Below are positions 47,380-59,520 of a stretch of DNA of 64,000 nucleotides, piece by piece. The notes under the pieces are model-generated. The model saw only the letters and a list, made by a program, of their open reading frames with translations, was not told the origin of the DNA and made no database searches. This DNA is from Ailanthus altissimus (taxonomy: Eukaryota > Streptophyta > Magnoliopsida > Sapindales > Simaroubaceae): contig OX327686.1 in NCBI GenBank assembly GCA_946807835.1, positions 8,184,001 through 8,248,000 of the forward strand, written 5' to 3'. Made by a program: the position numbers and the translations under genes. Position 1 is the stretch's first letter. Each line of letters opens with the position of its first letter.

Positions 47380-49180
47380 CAAATTTATCCATGAAATATC
47401 TCCTCACATTCATCAAAGTATATATTGTCCTACACAAGCCGCACGTATTTTGTGTGAGGGTCATTATCCTTGACATCTTATACCACATCTTGCACTAAAG
47501 TTGATGGAGCCACTTGATTGTTACCACTTTAAAGTATGCATACTATTCTTGACAACGCTAGTACTACTATTTGCACAACTTAGTTTGTCATACCATGCAT
47601 TATACACCTCATAAAACTTATATAATAAATCTTTGCTAATTTTTTTTTTGTTTCATTAACTTTGGCACCATCATCATCAAATAAAATCTCAAAACATAAT
47701 TTCACAAACTATATCTTACATAATGGATCAAGGAGTGTAACAATAATCAACAATTTGTTGATTTGCTTCTTGATTTTTCAATACTTATCATACGTCATCT
47801 TATTTTAGTAGCCATGGATCCTAGGAAAAAAATCTTCATTCCGTCTTAAAAAAGCCTAGTGAAATGAATTTTACAAACCTCATTAAAATAGATATTAAAT
47901 GTCACACTTTAATAAAATATTAAATTTTAGTGTAATATCATAAAAAATCTTGTAAAAACTTCACAGAACACTAAGCATTGTTGCCCTTCTCTTCTCTTGT
48001 CATTTCCTATTTCAAAAAGTAAGAGTCCTCCTCATATGTCATTCAATTAAAGCTTTTGAAATTTTAATATAGTTGCTAACCTCAAATATGTAGAATTCTA
48101 TCTAATTGGCACATTTAACATCATACTCCTTTTATACTCTATTTTCTCTCTTTCCATACAACTTTGAAATATTACAATCTTATAGTGGAAAATCTTACAT
48201 ATATATTTCACAATATTGTGAATACAACAATACTTTAGCTCCATTCTTTTAACCCATTGTCACATTCAATTCAAAATACGCATGAATTCACCATTCAACA
48301 CCAATATCTTTTTTCTAATTCCTCAAACTTCTTCTTTAAATAATTGATGGCAACATCATTGAGATTGATATTATCAAATATTATGATAAACACTTTCTCT
48401 ATGTCTATTTCTAATAAACAAGACTCCAAGTTGTTAGTCAATCATATCCTATTTATAGTTAAAAATAAAAAAATTCAAAATTCTCATATACAATTGCTAC
48501 GATCTGTAAAGTGAAAACTTACAACTATAAAACTTTGTGAGTGGAAATTCAAATATATGTTATCAAGCTGACCTATTGTCCATTCTTACACACTAAACTC
48601 TTCAACATGACTTTCTCTTCAAAATAATTGAATTATATGCTTATAATAATTATACATCAAATTTAAAAACTGCTACATTGTAAAAGTATTGAAACACATC
48701 ATTCTCCTCAAACTAGATGACAATTCATTTATAACTACTAATTCTGCAGCTACATGTTGACATGTGATTTTTGACTCATTCCCTTGCGCAAAACATTACT
48801 ATCCTCCCTTGTTCCTCTCAAGTAGGTTCTTTAGTAGGAACTTTTTATTGTTTAGCAGCCAATGTGCTTAGGTATGCTTCACATTTCCATATGCGCTTCC
48901 TCGTACCACTAATTCCATGTACGAAATTGGAAGCATACAAATTCTTACAATAATTACATTTGTTTTTTCTTTTTTATTTTACACCAAGTGAAACGAGATT
49001 GCACCTTAGATCTTAGTGCTCGGGGTGCAGATTTCCACTTAGCATTAGGAAGTGGAGGAAGTGCTGCTTCTTTGTCTTTCCTTCGTCATCAAATTTTGAT
49101 AGAGATAGAGATTCAATTTTGATATTATCATGCAAGCTTGTATCTAAACTTATTTGCAAAACAAAAATAAATAACTGTTA
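47380..49180 (-). pseudogene. Second hAT transposase pseudogene
   Basis: On the minus strand a BED finger is legible at about 48860-49010: KKNKCNYCKNLYASN, then RKRIWKCEAYLSTLAAKQ. The C-terminal half appears at 47420-47830 (MKYDKYWKN-like start, LLYKFYEVYNAWYD, then the domain around NSSTSVVKNS). This is the standard order for plant hAT transposases. Many stops and frameshifts separate the blocks, so it is inactive. No terminal inverted repeat or target duplication could be assigned, so element limits are unknown. It is not a close copy of hAT 1 as far as the readable blocks show. Confidence 0.65.
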
Positions 49181-49299
49181 GTACCGAATTCAAAATTACA
49201 ACATTGATAAATGAAACAAAAATCTAACTGAACCAAGTACCAACCCAATCGACCAAAATGATTTTTAACAAATAATATCAAATTTATTCAAGATTCATT

Positions 49300-49700
49300 A
49301 CACTAAATTAATAAATTAACAACTAACTAATTTAGTTAACAACATTATGATTATTTTAAAATTTTAATTAATAAAAATTAACAACAAACTATATTAATTA
49401 ACTAATTTAATTTAACAGCAATATGATTATTAACTGAATTACTTTAATTAACAATAACAACATTAATACAGAATAATAAAAAAATATTAACAACAAAATA
49501 TTTTGATTAACTAATTTAATTTAACAACTGGATGATTATTTATTTATTATTTCAATGAATAGAAATTTATAACTGAGTAAATTTATTAACTAAATTAATT
49601 TATTTAAGAACAACATTAATTACTCAATAAAAGACTATCAACAATAAACTATTTTAATTAACTAATTTACCTCAATTAGTAACAATTCAGTATTAAAAGC
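49300..49700. repeat. Degenerate tandem repeat
   Basis: The word ATTAACTAATTTAATTTAAC, followed by A(A/G)CA..ATGATTATT, recurs at about 49311, 49395, 49505 and 49655 with drift, giving an irregular period of 85-150 bp. Confidence 0.55.
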
Positions 49701-50480
49701 ACTTTGCAACAATAATCACACCAAAACGAAAAATTAAAAACAATTCTAATTACTCTAGTGTTATATTTTTCATTTTAAAAATAAAAAAATAAAAACACAT
49801 AAACCTATTATTAGTTAATTTATTTCATCTCTAATTTAAAAACATATAAAAAAAAAATAACACATGCGGAATTGAGAATCGCAGATGTTGTATGTTTTGC
49901 CTTGGCGTTGGGCCGGTGGCTCCTGGCGAGGCAAATGGCAGCGACGATGTGCATTATTGGTTGATGACTAAGTGTTGAGAATCAAGTGAGATGAGGTGAG
50001 TTGAAATACGAGTCTGAGTTAGTCTGTGAGATGAGTTGAGAGCTCAGTACGTGTTGTTTTCTGTTAAGTAACACCCCGTCGAATTTTTTCAGAAGCTTTA
50101 TTGGTTGCATCATTATCTTGTAATGATGTGACATATATTCATGATCTAAAGGGAATTTATTTTGATGGAGATGCTATCCCCAAATAAACAACTTTCACTC
50201 TTCTTTATAAGTACTCATCTACTTCCAAATTTGATCTTCTTAGGTATGACTACATGCCTATATCCCAGATAGAGTACTATTCTCAAGAACTATTGGAGCT
50301 TAATTCCTTCAGGATGGAAAAAAGGTTCAGAAAATATGTGAGATAAACTTAAAACACACCCGAACCACTGGAAAAAGAAAAAAGAAAGAAAAAAAAAGAA
50401 GATCGTAGAGAAACTAAAACATGAGTTTGAGTTGTCTGAAGTACAAATTACTTTAATCTGAATTTTCCTACTAAATGAGA
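49701..50480. other. Intergenic sequence, including 3' flank of the small membrane-protein gene
   Basis: No coding frame. A locally GC-rich patch at 49860-50030 (GGGCCGGTGGCTCCTGGCG) stands out from the AT-rich surroundings. Its origin is unknown. Confidence 0.35.
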
Positions 50481-50696
50481 TAAGATTTACAGAAGAATTC
50501 TATAGCAGATAGTCATTTGATATGTTGATGTTATATAATTGAAGTCGGTTCTCAAGAAAAGCAGGGCATCAAAGCTCTTAATTGGTGCCGAAAAATCAAA
50601 CTTTCTTTCTATAATCGCCATAAAAACGACATTCATCCGTCCATAAAGGACAAACCACAAAGCAGCTAAATGCATGCCCGATGACAAGATCAATCA

Positions 50697-51404
50697 TCAT
50701 GATTCATTGGGTTGTAGCAAAAGTTCTTTATCTTTTCTTACAATTGATCCCTTATCTTTGTCTTGTCCAGGAATTGCATTTGTATCAATGTGAGAATTCG
50801 CCCTTGAAAAGTTACTACTATATGTCTTCTTGTGGTACGCTGAAATTCTATTGCCCTTGTTATCATAAATAATTGTATCATCCTCATCATCTGGCTTACA
50901 TTTTTCTCCTAATATTATCGTCTTCGTCCAAATTGAATCTTCTTTTTGAAATACTTTCCCTTTCTTTTTCAGATCATGGCTCTTTAATGACATGCTTCTT
51001 TTAATTTTCATGCTTAAACTTGAGTCAAATTTTCGCACCGACATAGCCCTTGACAAATGATTGCAAGAATATGTCGCTTGTAGCTGCTTCATTGCTGGTG
51101 GTAATGGCAATTCTGTATCTTGTGGCATATCATTTTCTGTTCCCTCTTCAGATTCTCCGTTTGTCATCGTTCTCGTAGCTTGTGGGGATCCATTTGGTGA
51201 TTTATCAAGATGATCATCTGATTTGTCTGCTTCAGATGAAGGTTTTGGTGCTGATGATTTTCTTCTAATACATAACGCTGAGATCATAGCAAAGGAGGCT
51301 GCAAAGCATGCCATTTGAAGTGATAATGATAGCAGAGAATGTATTAAATTGACATCATAATAATCACCTATGGGAATCCTTCTTCCCAAAGTTGAAGCAT
51401 ACAT
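50697..51404 (-). CDS. Plant-specific membrane-anchored protein of unknown function, 235 aa
   Basis: Single open exon of 235 codons with natural plant codon use, ending ELLLQPNES and a stop. Residues about 19-46 (VNLIHSLLSLSLQMACFAAS and on to ALC) form one hydrophobic segment followed by IRRK, so an N-terminal membrane anchor with a cytosolic C-terminal body is likely. Residues 50-105 are Ser/Asp/Glu-rich and disordered-looking. Residues 118-150 are basic (SVRKFDSSLSMKIKRSMSLK). A conserved-looking block at 159-187 reads WTKTIILGEKCKPDDEDD, then TIIYDNKGNRI. This W-K-x-I-I-L-G-E-K-C...IIYD-G-N pattern matches a family of uncharacterised plant proteins as I remember it; no function is claimed. 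The start is the first ATG of the frame. No neighbour shares a transcript. Confidence 0.8.
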   Translation of the reverse strand: MYASTLGRRIPIGDYYDVNLIHSLLSLSLQMACFAASFAMISALCIRRKSSAPKPSSEADKSDDHLDKSPNGSPQATRTMTNGESEEGTENDMPQDTELPLPPAMKQLQATYSCNHLSRAMSVRKFDSSLSMKIKRSMSLKSHDLKKKGKVFQKEDSIWTKTIILGEKCKPDDEDDTIIYDNKGNRISAYHKKTYSSNFSRANSHIDTNAIPGQDKDKGSIVRKDKELLLQPNES

Positions 51405-52156
51405 TCAAATATTTCTGACACCACTCTTTTTTAGGCCTATGGTCTCTAATTCTTGCTGCTGTTGTTTTCGTTTTGATTGTTTTTCTAAAAGTAGTGACAC
51501 ACCAATGCTAGGTTGTTTTTTCAACGTTCCATCTTGAAAACGAAAGGGGCGTGTCTTTCTTTTTTTGTATCCGAAACAGAATGCATAAGTATAGGAATGA
51601 AGGAGGAAAACTAGAGGTAAGGAGGCAGAGTAGCAAAAGTTGACAAAGCTTTATTACGTTTGCCTTGTTGGTAATCTTCAGATTTGTGGCCTTGTACGTC
51701 TCTATATTTCGAAATCTTAAAGCCTGGCGGATACAGCAGAAATTTTATTATGGTTTTTACTTTCTCCCCAATGATTGGAAAATAGGAAAGAAGCCAGAGT
51801 AATCTTTAGAGATTTTGTCCAAGGATGTTTTTCTTTTTTCTTTTGGTAAAATGACCGTTTTCTCCTTTATGTTTGGGCTAATTATCAGTCTCCTCCCTTT
51901 ATTATTCTCAAAATATTTCATTACCCCGCTAATGTTGACACTTTTTTTTAAACCCTTTTTGTTAAATTTTTTTATTAGTTAGATATTTTTGCCCCTTATA
52001 ATTTTAATCATCTTCTAAAATCTAAAACACAATGTTTTTGTGGAGATTGAACACATGTAGAGTATATAAAAAGTAACAATTAAACCAACTCAACCAACAT
52101 ATTTTTGTAATATATTATATATGACTATAAAACATTAATAAGGGATTAAATACAAA
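51405..52156. other. 5' flank of the membrane-protein gene and AT-rich sequence
   Basis: Probable promoter and leader up to about 51700, then AT-rich sequence with no recognised element. Confidence 0.4.
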
Positions 52157-54180
52157 TTACCTAGATGTTGATACTCATAAATCCTTAATAATAATGAGCT
52201 TATAGTTATCTAATTAACACAAAAAAATCAAATGAGCAACTTAAAAAAAATTAAGTATAAAGATTATTTTATTGTGAACATAATAATTAACTTGTTTTTA
52301 CCTTTTATCATGCAATAAATTTTACACAAAACATTAATATTGTTAATAGTTTAAAAATTATATTAAGTATAAAAGAATCATTGTTAATATTTTTCAAGCA
52401 TAAAAATAAGTTTTTATTTTGAATATAACCTAAAACATTATATTAAACATAAAAGTAGTAACATACATATTTTAAAAAACTATATCAAAGGTAAAAATAT
52501 TTTATCATAAATATAAATAAAATTGATTTTAATATTGAAAATATATTTTTTAATATTTAAAAATTATATTAACCACAAAAATATGATTATCATTGTTATT
52601 ATTTCTTAATATTTTTTTCAAACTTTATTTAAAAATTTAAGGGTTCATGTTTAAAATGATTTTTTTGGTATAGAAATCATTTTTTTAAGTCTTTATTCCT
52701 TTTATTTAAATTTAATGTGAACTAAAGAATTATAGCCCCATTATTATTCAAGATTTACGAGTATCAACTTTTAAATATATAATGCTATTTATGCTCTTAA
52801 AGTATGTGTAATAACATTTTATTTAATTAATAAAGTTTATTCATACATGTAATTAAGCATGCATTGATGAGCCCGTATTTATAAAGTATGTGATATATGT
52901 ATTAGGCATATGATGCTAATACAGAGGGTATAAATCACAAGTTTTTTATAAATTAAATCTAGTTCACAACCATTAATGAATAGGGCATTTCATTATGTAA
53001 GGTTGTAGTTTTTCTGCTTCTCATAGTGGATGATTTACCTTGATCATCGAAGTAGAGACTTTGAGTAGAAAAACTAGTGTACTTGTTACATTAAATGAGA
53101 CTACTGTAAATTTCGATTTAGTTAACTAAATGTCATAGATCTTAATTCACAAAAGATTTAGTGAGCTTGATTGATCTTAATCCTGAGCAAATAATAAATT
53201 TACATTCATGCATTATATCTTTTGAGTTATTACAGAGTGAGATTAATATAAACAGTCAAAACCTCGATATATTGGAGATACAATTTCATAGGTTGTAGGA
53301 ATATATATTTGTAAGATAGAATCTAAAAAATAATATCCACCTAAACTGTTTACGGTACTTGATCATTTGAATTTGCGATCGCAGTTTATTCAATAAATTA
53401 TTTATGGAATAAAAATATTTATTAGTAAATTTATTTACAAATATAGATATATTAAAAATGACCATTAAAGCATTCAATGACTTATGGGCAAATAAGTAAT
53501 TAAAGAGATAAGACATTTTTTGCATAGCCTAGTTTTAATTATGGACATTAATTAGGGAGTCAATTAAATGGCTATTATGGTTTAAAGAACAAGCTCAATT
53601 TAATTAAATGAGCTTTTATTTAATAATACGGGTTACTAGAGTGCAACTATTAATTTTTAGTAGAATAGTCTAGGGTTAACTTAGAAGAACTAATGTATTA
53701 TGAGATGATTAAGACTGTGCCTTTTAAGTTAGAGTAAGAAAGCCCATAGGTCTTACAGTCTCTCTACTAGCTCAAATCATAATCAAACTCTAATTTTTTA
53801 ATCATAATCTAATTCTAAATACCCAATAAATATTCTTATATATATGAGAGGTAGAGAGTAGTAAATAATAATATTAATCATAAGCAGAATAATTCTTTTT
53901 ACGTATTCTTACTTGAAAAAAGAATTTAATTGTTACTCTTTTCTTATATTTGGATATTAGTGATTTTAAAGATTAAGAAAAGATCCATGTGTTTACATGT
54001 ATTGAGTTTGAAGATAATAAAGAAGATTGCAGGCGTCAATTCAAGATTTACCAAAGCGAAAAATTTGAGGTATTCTTCTATCCTATACATATAATTATGA
54101 ATAAGACAATCCGATTTCTACTGTATTTATTTTATTAAACAAAAAAAAATTATTTTCCACCAATATCAACATCTAGGTAA
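52157..54180. mobile_element. 2-kb element bounded by a perfect 17-bp inverted repeat (solo LTR or TIR element)
   Basis: TTACCTAGATGTTGATA at 52157-52173 is the exact complement of 54164-54180. Within the repeat the block runs from TGTTGATA to TATCAACA, as LTRs do. The interior has LTR-like traits on the plus strand: an AT-rich U3, a TATATATATGAGAGG box near 53840, and no coding frame. If it is a solo LTR, it has TG..CA ends and the CTAGA/TCTAG flanks are inverted rather than direct, which is unusual. If it is a DNA element, no transposase is present. Identity stays open. Confidence 0.55.
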
Positions 54181-54499
54181 GTGTTATTAAATTACCAATT
54201 TTACATTTTATGATAATTTATTTTATGCTACAAGATATACTTAAAATAATTCATGTTGAGAGTTGTTCAATTCCCCTCCTTTTTTTAACCTTCTTCACTT
54301 GTATTCAAATCTCAATAATAACATTTTCTTTTAATTTTAGAAGATAATTTAAATCATTAAGAATAAAAATATCCAGCCAATTATAAAATATAACTAAAAA
54401 GAGTTAACAAAACGATAGTAAGGGATAATGGGCTAATTTTTTTTAAAAAAAATAGTGTAACAAATGATTAGCTCAAACATAGAATTGATCATTTATTTT

Positions 54500-55672
54500 C
54501 TTTTATATATATATATATATATAAGGGCCTCGTTATCCTAAAAAAACAATTTTAATGAGTTAAGAAAATGATAATGGGATCCAAAGTTTAATTAAAATAA
54601 CATACAATGCTTTTTTAAAATCTAATGTCAAATTGCACCACTTTTGTAAAAATAAATTCTGTTAGACTTTGTCTCAAATTAACCACTAGAATGAATTTTG
54701 ATGAATAAAGAGGTTAATGAAGACGACATAAATTTACCTAATTACTAGTGATATACAAGCAAACATTTAATAAAAACGAAGAATTGTTAATATAAAAATA
54801 ACATATTTATATTATAATAAAAAAATATAATTTATTTTTTCTTAAATTTCAACCCAAGTTCATTTCTTAAAAAGTCCATTATAATTCATAAGAAGACCCA
54901 TTATATGGGTACCCAAAGATCTTAGCTTATAAAAAAATGTCTTCAATTAAAAATCTTCGATTTTAGAAAATCTCCATGAGGTAGACTACGTAGCCTTTTA
55001 TAAGGCATACTATGTAAGTCCTTCAAAAGGTTGACCACATAATCCCTCTAAAATATTGACCACTAAAGCCCTCAGAGGTAGACGAATAGGTGTCTACCCA
55101 CCATCAGCCAAGGACTTTTATTATAATTATTACCAAGGATCCTGGAGTTGTAAAGACATGTCTAAGTCCTAATAAAACTCCACAATCCTAATTTTAAAAG
55201 AACTTTACATGTCCCAAATTTAATTCTAAAAGGACTTTACAATTTAATACAACAACGCTTATAAAAGAAGACCAAATAACAGAGAAATGACCTTCTTCGA
55301 TTCTCTTTTATTAACAACGAAAAAAAACCCTAAGAATATATTACTCATGTAATTGTTCTAACTCATATTATTTTTTATAATAACATTACTTAATGGTCCA
55401 TTTGAGCAAGCTAATTACGCTCAGTGAAGTGGATATAGGTTTATATTAAACTAAACTACTATAATTTTATTTCTACTTGTGTTTGTCTTGTATTGTGATC
55501 TTGATTAAATTTGAGACTTTAAAAGCCCTTCAAATATTAAAGAGTGATTATCTCAACCCAGTCTTGGAAAATATCCAATCATTATTCTTAAGAAAATATA
55601 TTCAACTCATGGGTCTGGCTAATTAATATAATATTCAATAATATAAAAATTAAAAATTTTGTTTAATAATAT
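54500..55672 (+). repeat. LTR-like repeat copy A
   Basis: Direct repeat of 56813-58025 at an offset of 2.31-2.35 kb. It starts at the TATATA...AAGGGCCT junction, contains TATAAAAG (55260-55267) and a TACTCATGTAATTGTTCTAA block, and ends AAAAATTAAAAATTTTGTT. The TATA box gives plus orientation. Wording resembles Tat-type gypsy LTRs. At 54980-55090 there is a 30-bp tandem motif (GAGGTAGACTACGTAGCC and variants, about four copies). Confidence 0.7.
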
Positions 55673-56812
55673 GTTGACCGAAAAAACTGGTTCTTTAGGC
55701 TAATGAGTTTGAATTTATTTGTTTAAAGGAATGATTATAGGTCTTGTTGGATTGGGTTATATTGAGTGGTTTTTAACAGTGGTTGCTTAGGTGTCTTCCT
55801 GCAAAAATAAGAGAAAGGTCGCTATGATCCCACCGGTAGTGGTCCCGATGATGACCCTTTGATGCTTAAGTCAATGTATGAGAGATGGGAGATTGTTGAA
55901 AGTGTTTTAGTTCAGAAAGTGACATTACTTGTTATTACTGCTTCAACCTCTTCTATGTAGTTGTTTCTCATTTAAGTAAACCCTAAGATTCTTGGGCAGA
56001 GGATCAGGCTATTTCTTCTTGGATTATTGGTATGGTCGAAGGCCACTTCCCTTAAGGGTGATATGTTCAGAAATAGTGGGTGGTTGCCTTATGAGGACGT
56101 GTATTAAATTTATCCCATTGACTCTCATGATTATTTCCTAAACTAAAGAGGACAGTAGTTCTAGGTCCGGCTTCATGCTATTCAGGATCTAAAATTGTTC
56201 AAGGAAATGTAGCAAGAATGACCTCGAACGACATGCAGTACTTTAGGACTTCGAATTTTTATTTGGCTCAGGGTTATTCAAGTGATGCCTTGCCCACCTA
56301 AGTAGTCTGGGATGGTTCACTTGGACGGGCCCCTTAGGGTGGTTTAAACCCTTTGTTTTGAGCTAAAACTAAAAATAAGCCTAGGTTCATGGTCGGTCTA
56401 ATTTTTAAGAGGGAACAAAGATTTACCAATTTTTAGTTTCGACTAGTTGAGACTGAAAACTAAAATATATTCTTATTTAGGGTTAGGTACAAGCTCTATG
56501 ACAAGTAAAAGTTGTTCGAATAAGGAACATTTTTTGTGACAAAAGGGACTAAGCAATCATTATGGTGTCCTTTTGAAATCTTCATGTGTCATCTCATATT
56601 TTTTCGTATCCATAAACTGTTAGAACATACAAGGCCTAAAGCATCACGTCAGGTCAGTTGAAGACACTTTTATGAACGTAAGATGATTTGATTCGTTTAT
56701 TCTTTGATCGAATAGTTCGGATTAAAGTGATTACAAGGCTGAGGGCATTTATTGTGCCTGTAGACCTAAACCAGCACGTTAGTCCATCAGAAGAGATATG
56801 TATATATTTTTT
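55673..56812. other. Spacer between LTR-like copies A and B
   Basis: About 1.1 kb with no readable polyprotein. A phrase at 55840-55880 (GATGATGACCCTTTGATGCT) is typical of Tat-type gypsy LTR or flanking sequence. It could be the interior of a non-autonomous element or older inserted debris. Confidence 0.45.
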
Positions 56813-58025
56813 TAAACATATATATATATATATATAAGGGCCTAATTACCTTAAGAAAACAATTTTAATGAGTTAAAGAAAAATGATAAGAATCTACATT
56901 ATGATACATTTTGACTTAAAATGGCATCATAATGCTTTTTTAAAACTAATGTCTAATTGCATTACGTTTGTAATGTTTTCTTTTAATTTTGTAGACTTCG
57001 TCTCAAATTGACCAATAGAATGAATTCTGATGAATAAAGAGGATACTAAAGACTGGCATAAGTGTACCTAATTACTAGTGATATATAAGCAAATATTTAA
57101 TAAAAATGAAGAGTTCTTTGTTAATATAAAATAACATATTTATGTTATAATGTAAAATATAATTGCTTTTTTTTTTAGATTTCAGTCTAAGTCCAATTCT
57201 TTAAGCGGCTCTCTATAGCCCATAAGAAGACTTATTACATGGGCACCCAAAGATCTTAGCTTACAAGGAAATGTTTTTAGCTAAAAGTTCTCGATCTTAA
57301 AATTTTTTCATGAGGTTGATCATGTAAACCCTCTATAGAGTGGACCACGTAAGCTCTCCAAGAGGCTGACCACATTAGCTCTTTAAGAGGTCGACCATTA
57401 AAGTTGTTAGAAGCAGACGAAAATATGTCTACCCACCATTGACTAAAGACTTACGCTGTAATTATTCTCGAAAACCGTGGAGTCGTAAAAACATGTCTAA
57501 GTCCCAATAGAACTCTACGGTTCTAATTTTAAAAAACTCTACTTGTTCCAAATTTAATTCTAAAAGGACTATAAAATCTAATATAATAATGCATATAAAA
57601 GAAGACAAAATAACAAAGAAATAACCTTCTTCAACTCTCTCTATGATTAAAAAAGAGAAAAAAAACCTAAAGCTCTATTACTAAAAGAAGCCGTATTTAT
57701 AATTGTTCTAACTCTTTGTATTTTTTTTTGTAAAAATATTATTTAATAGTACATTTGAGCAAATTAATTATACCCGGTGAAAAAGATGTAAGTTTACATT
57801 AAATCAAATCACTATAATTTTGTTTATATTTGTGTTTGTCTTGCATTGTGATCTTGATTGTATTTAAGACTTTAAAAGCCCTTCAAACAGCAAAGAGTAA
57901 TTATCTTAACCCAATTTCTCGAGAGATTTAATCATTGTTCCTAAAAAAAAAAATTTAACTCGTAGGTCTGGTTAATTAATATAATATTTAATAATATAAA
58001 AATTAAAAATTTTGTTAAATAATAA
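56813..58025 (+). repeat. LTR-like repeat copy B
   Basis: Partner of copy A, with TATAAAAG at 57594-57601 and its own version of the 30-bp tandem motif at 57300-57420 (GGACCACGTAAGCTCTCC and similar). Confidence 0.7.
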
Positions 58026-58094
58026 TTTATGAAAAAAGATGTAATAAAAAGATATGAAGAGAAGAGAGAAAGTAGAGGCAATTTCAATCCATCT

Positions 58095-58600
58095 TTAAAG
58101 TATGAAGTAGAGGTAACGAATGATTAACCCAAGCATCAAAGGAGAAGCGATCATGTACCTTTTTTTTTTTTAATATACAAAGGTATAATTATTTAAATAA
58201 ACATATTTTATGAGTTAGGACAAATGATATTGCGACCCAAAGTTTGATCCAAATTACATCGGATAACCTTTTTAAAGCCAATGTCTAATTGTACCCTTTC
58301 TATTTGGTTTTCTACAAAATGTTTTTTGACTTTGACTTAAATTGACCAATAAAATGATGAACATACTTTTGGCTTATAATGAATGAATTTTGACAAATAA
58401 AGAGGTTAATGAGGAGGTTATAACAATGAAGAACATTTGTTAATATAAAAATATTATAATGTAAAATATAATTAATATAATAGTTAATAATATAAATATT
58501 AAAAATTATGTTAAATAATAATTTATAAAAAGATGAAAACAATACAATAATAATAAAAGAAATGAAGAGAAGAGAGAAAATATAGACAATTTGTAGAAAC
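58095..58600 (+). repeat. Truncated LTR-like repeat copy C
   Basis: Repeats the start (AATGATTAACCCAAGC; GACCCAAAGTTTGATC) and the end (ATTAAAAATTATGTTAAATAA; GAAGAGAAGAGAGAAA) of the A/B unit, with most of the middle deleted. The sequence preceding C resembles the sequence preceding A, not B. Confidence 0.6.
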
Positions 58601-59020
58601 AATTTCGTTCAATCTTTCAAGCGTATACAATATAAAAAGGTAAGCCATAAAACCATAAAGATTAAAGTGAATCATAACGAGAATGATAAACAAATCATAA
58701 TTACTTAGGAGATCACAAAGGTAATAGGAAGATAAAAGGTTGTTAATGGTGAGTGAGATAAAAAGTTGAATATCAAATGAGTTAGTAAGGGGATCATGTA
58801 AGCATGAAAATGGTCATAGAATTAATGAAGAGGTAAGAAAAAGCTCGGAATTCAACATTAAGGATGATGATCAAGATCGAATCAAGTTTATCCACATCGA
58901 ATGAGCATATAGAAAAAATCAAATAGGGATTAGTATTAGAGCATGTAATTGTAAGCTTGGATATGAGAATATATTCAAATATCCACGATGGTTTAATAAT
59001 GACCTAAATATAGAGCTTAG

Positions 59021-59520
59021 TGTCACGGGCTGGGTGTTTGTTATTGACCCAAAAGACTAGCCTGTTAGGTAATGCTGTCTACCTACCTTTATATACCCAA
59101 GATTCACCTAATTTTTATTCGATGTGAGACGTGACATTCTTCTCCACCCAATCACATGACGCCCTCGTCACGGTGTGACCCAAACTCAATCTAGCCTGTA
59201 TTGCCCATCCTCTAAGACTAGAGTCCACTGCTCACGTGGTAATCTCTATTGGGGCTCAAGACACAGAATTTTTAAGGCCCACTTGGCCCATTTTTTCCAT
59301 CTCCCTAGCGGCATAGGGGACCCACATCCCATGTGGCAATCTCTATTGGGATAATTTTTAGGGTCCACATATGAATGAGAATTCAGATAGGCTCTGATAC
59401 CACTTGTCATGGGCTAAACGCTTGACATTGACCCAAAAGACTAGCATGTTAAGTAATGTAGCCTACCTACCATTATATACATAAGATTTACCCAATTTCT
59501 ATTCGATGTGGGATGTGATA
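59021..59520 (-). mobile_element. TRIM retroelement, complete, 500 bp
   Basis: Two 116-bp terminal repeats, 59021-59136 (TGTCACGGGC...GTGACA) and 59405-59520 (TGTCATGGGC...GTGATA), flank a 268-bp non-coding interior. The minus strand shows, next to the right repeat, a complete 12-base TGGTATCAGAGC primer-binding site (59391-59402). Next to the left repeat it has a polypurine tract GGGTGGAGAAGAA (59137-59149). TTAG occurs on both sides of the element (59017-59020 and 59521-59524), compatible with a target duplication. It carries all the cis signals of a retroelement but no protein genes, so movement would need proteins from elsewhere. Confidence 0.92.
59391..59402 (-). other. TRIM primer-binding site
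   Basis: TGGTATCAGAGC on the minus strand, complementary to the 3' end of initiator-Met tRNA, two bases from the 5' LTR. Confidence 0.9.

Noticed and set aside
50681..50872. Plus-strand 63-codon frame
   Set aside because: Antisense shadow of the intact 235-aa minus-strand gene.
58312..58602. Minus 96-codon hydrophobic frame (IFSLLFISFIIIVLF...)
   Set aside because: A product of extreme A/T content in the truncated LTR copy C; no gene context.
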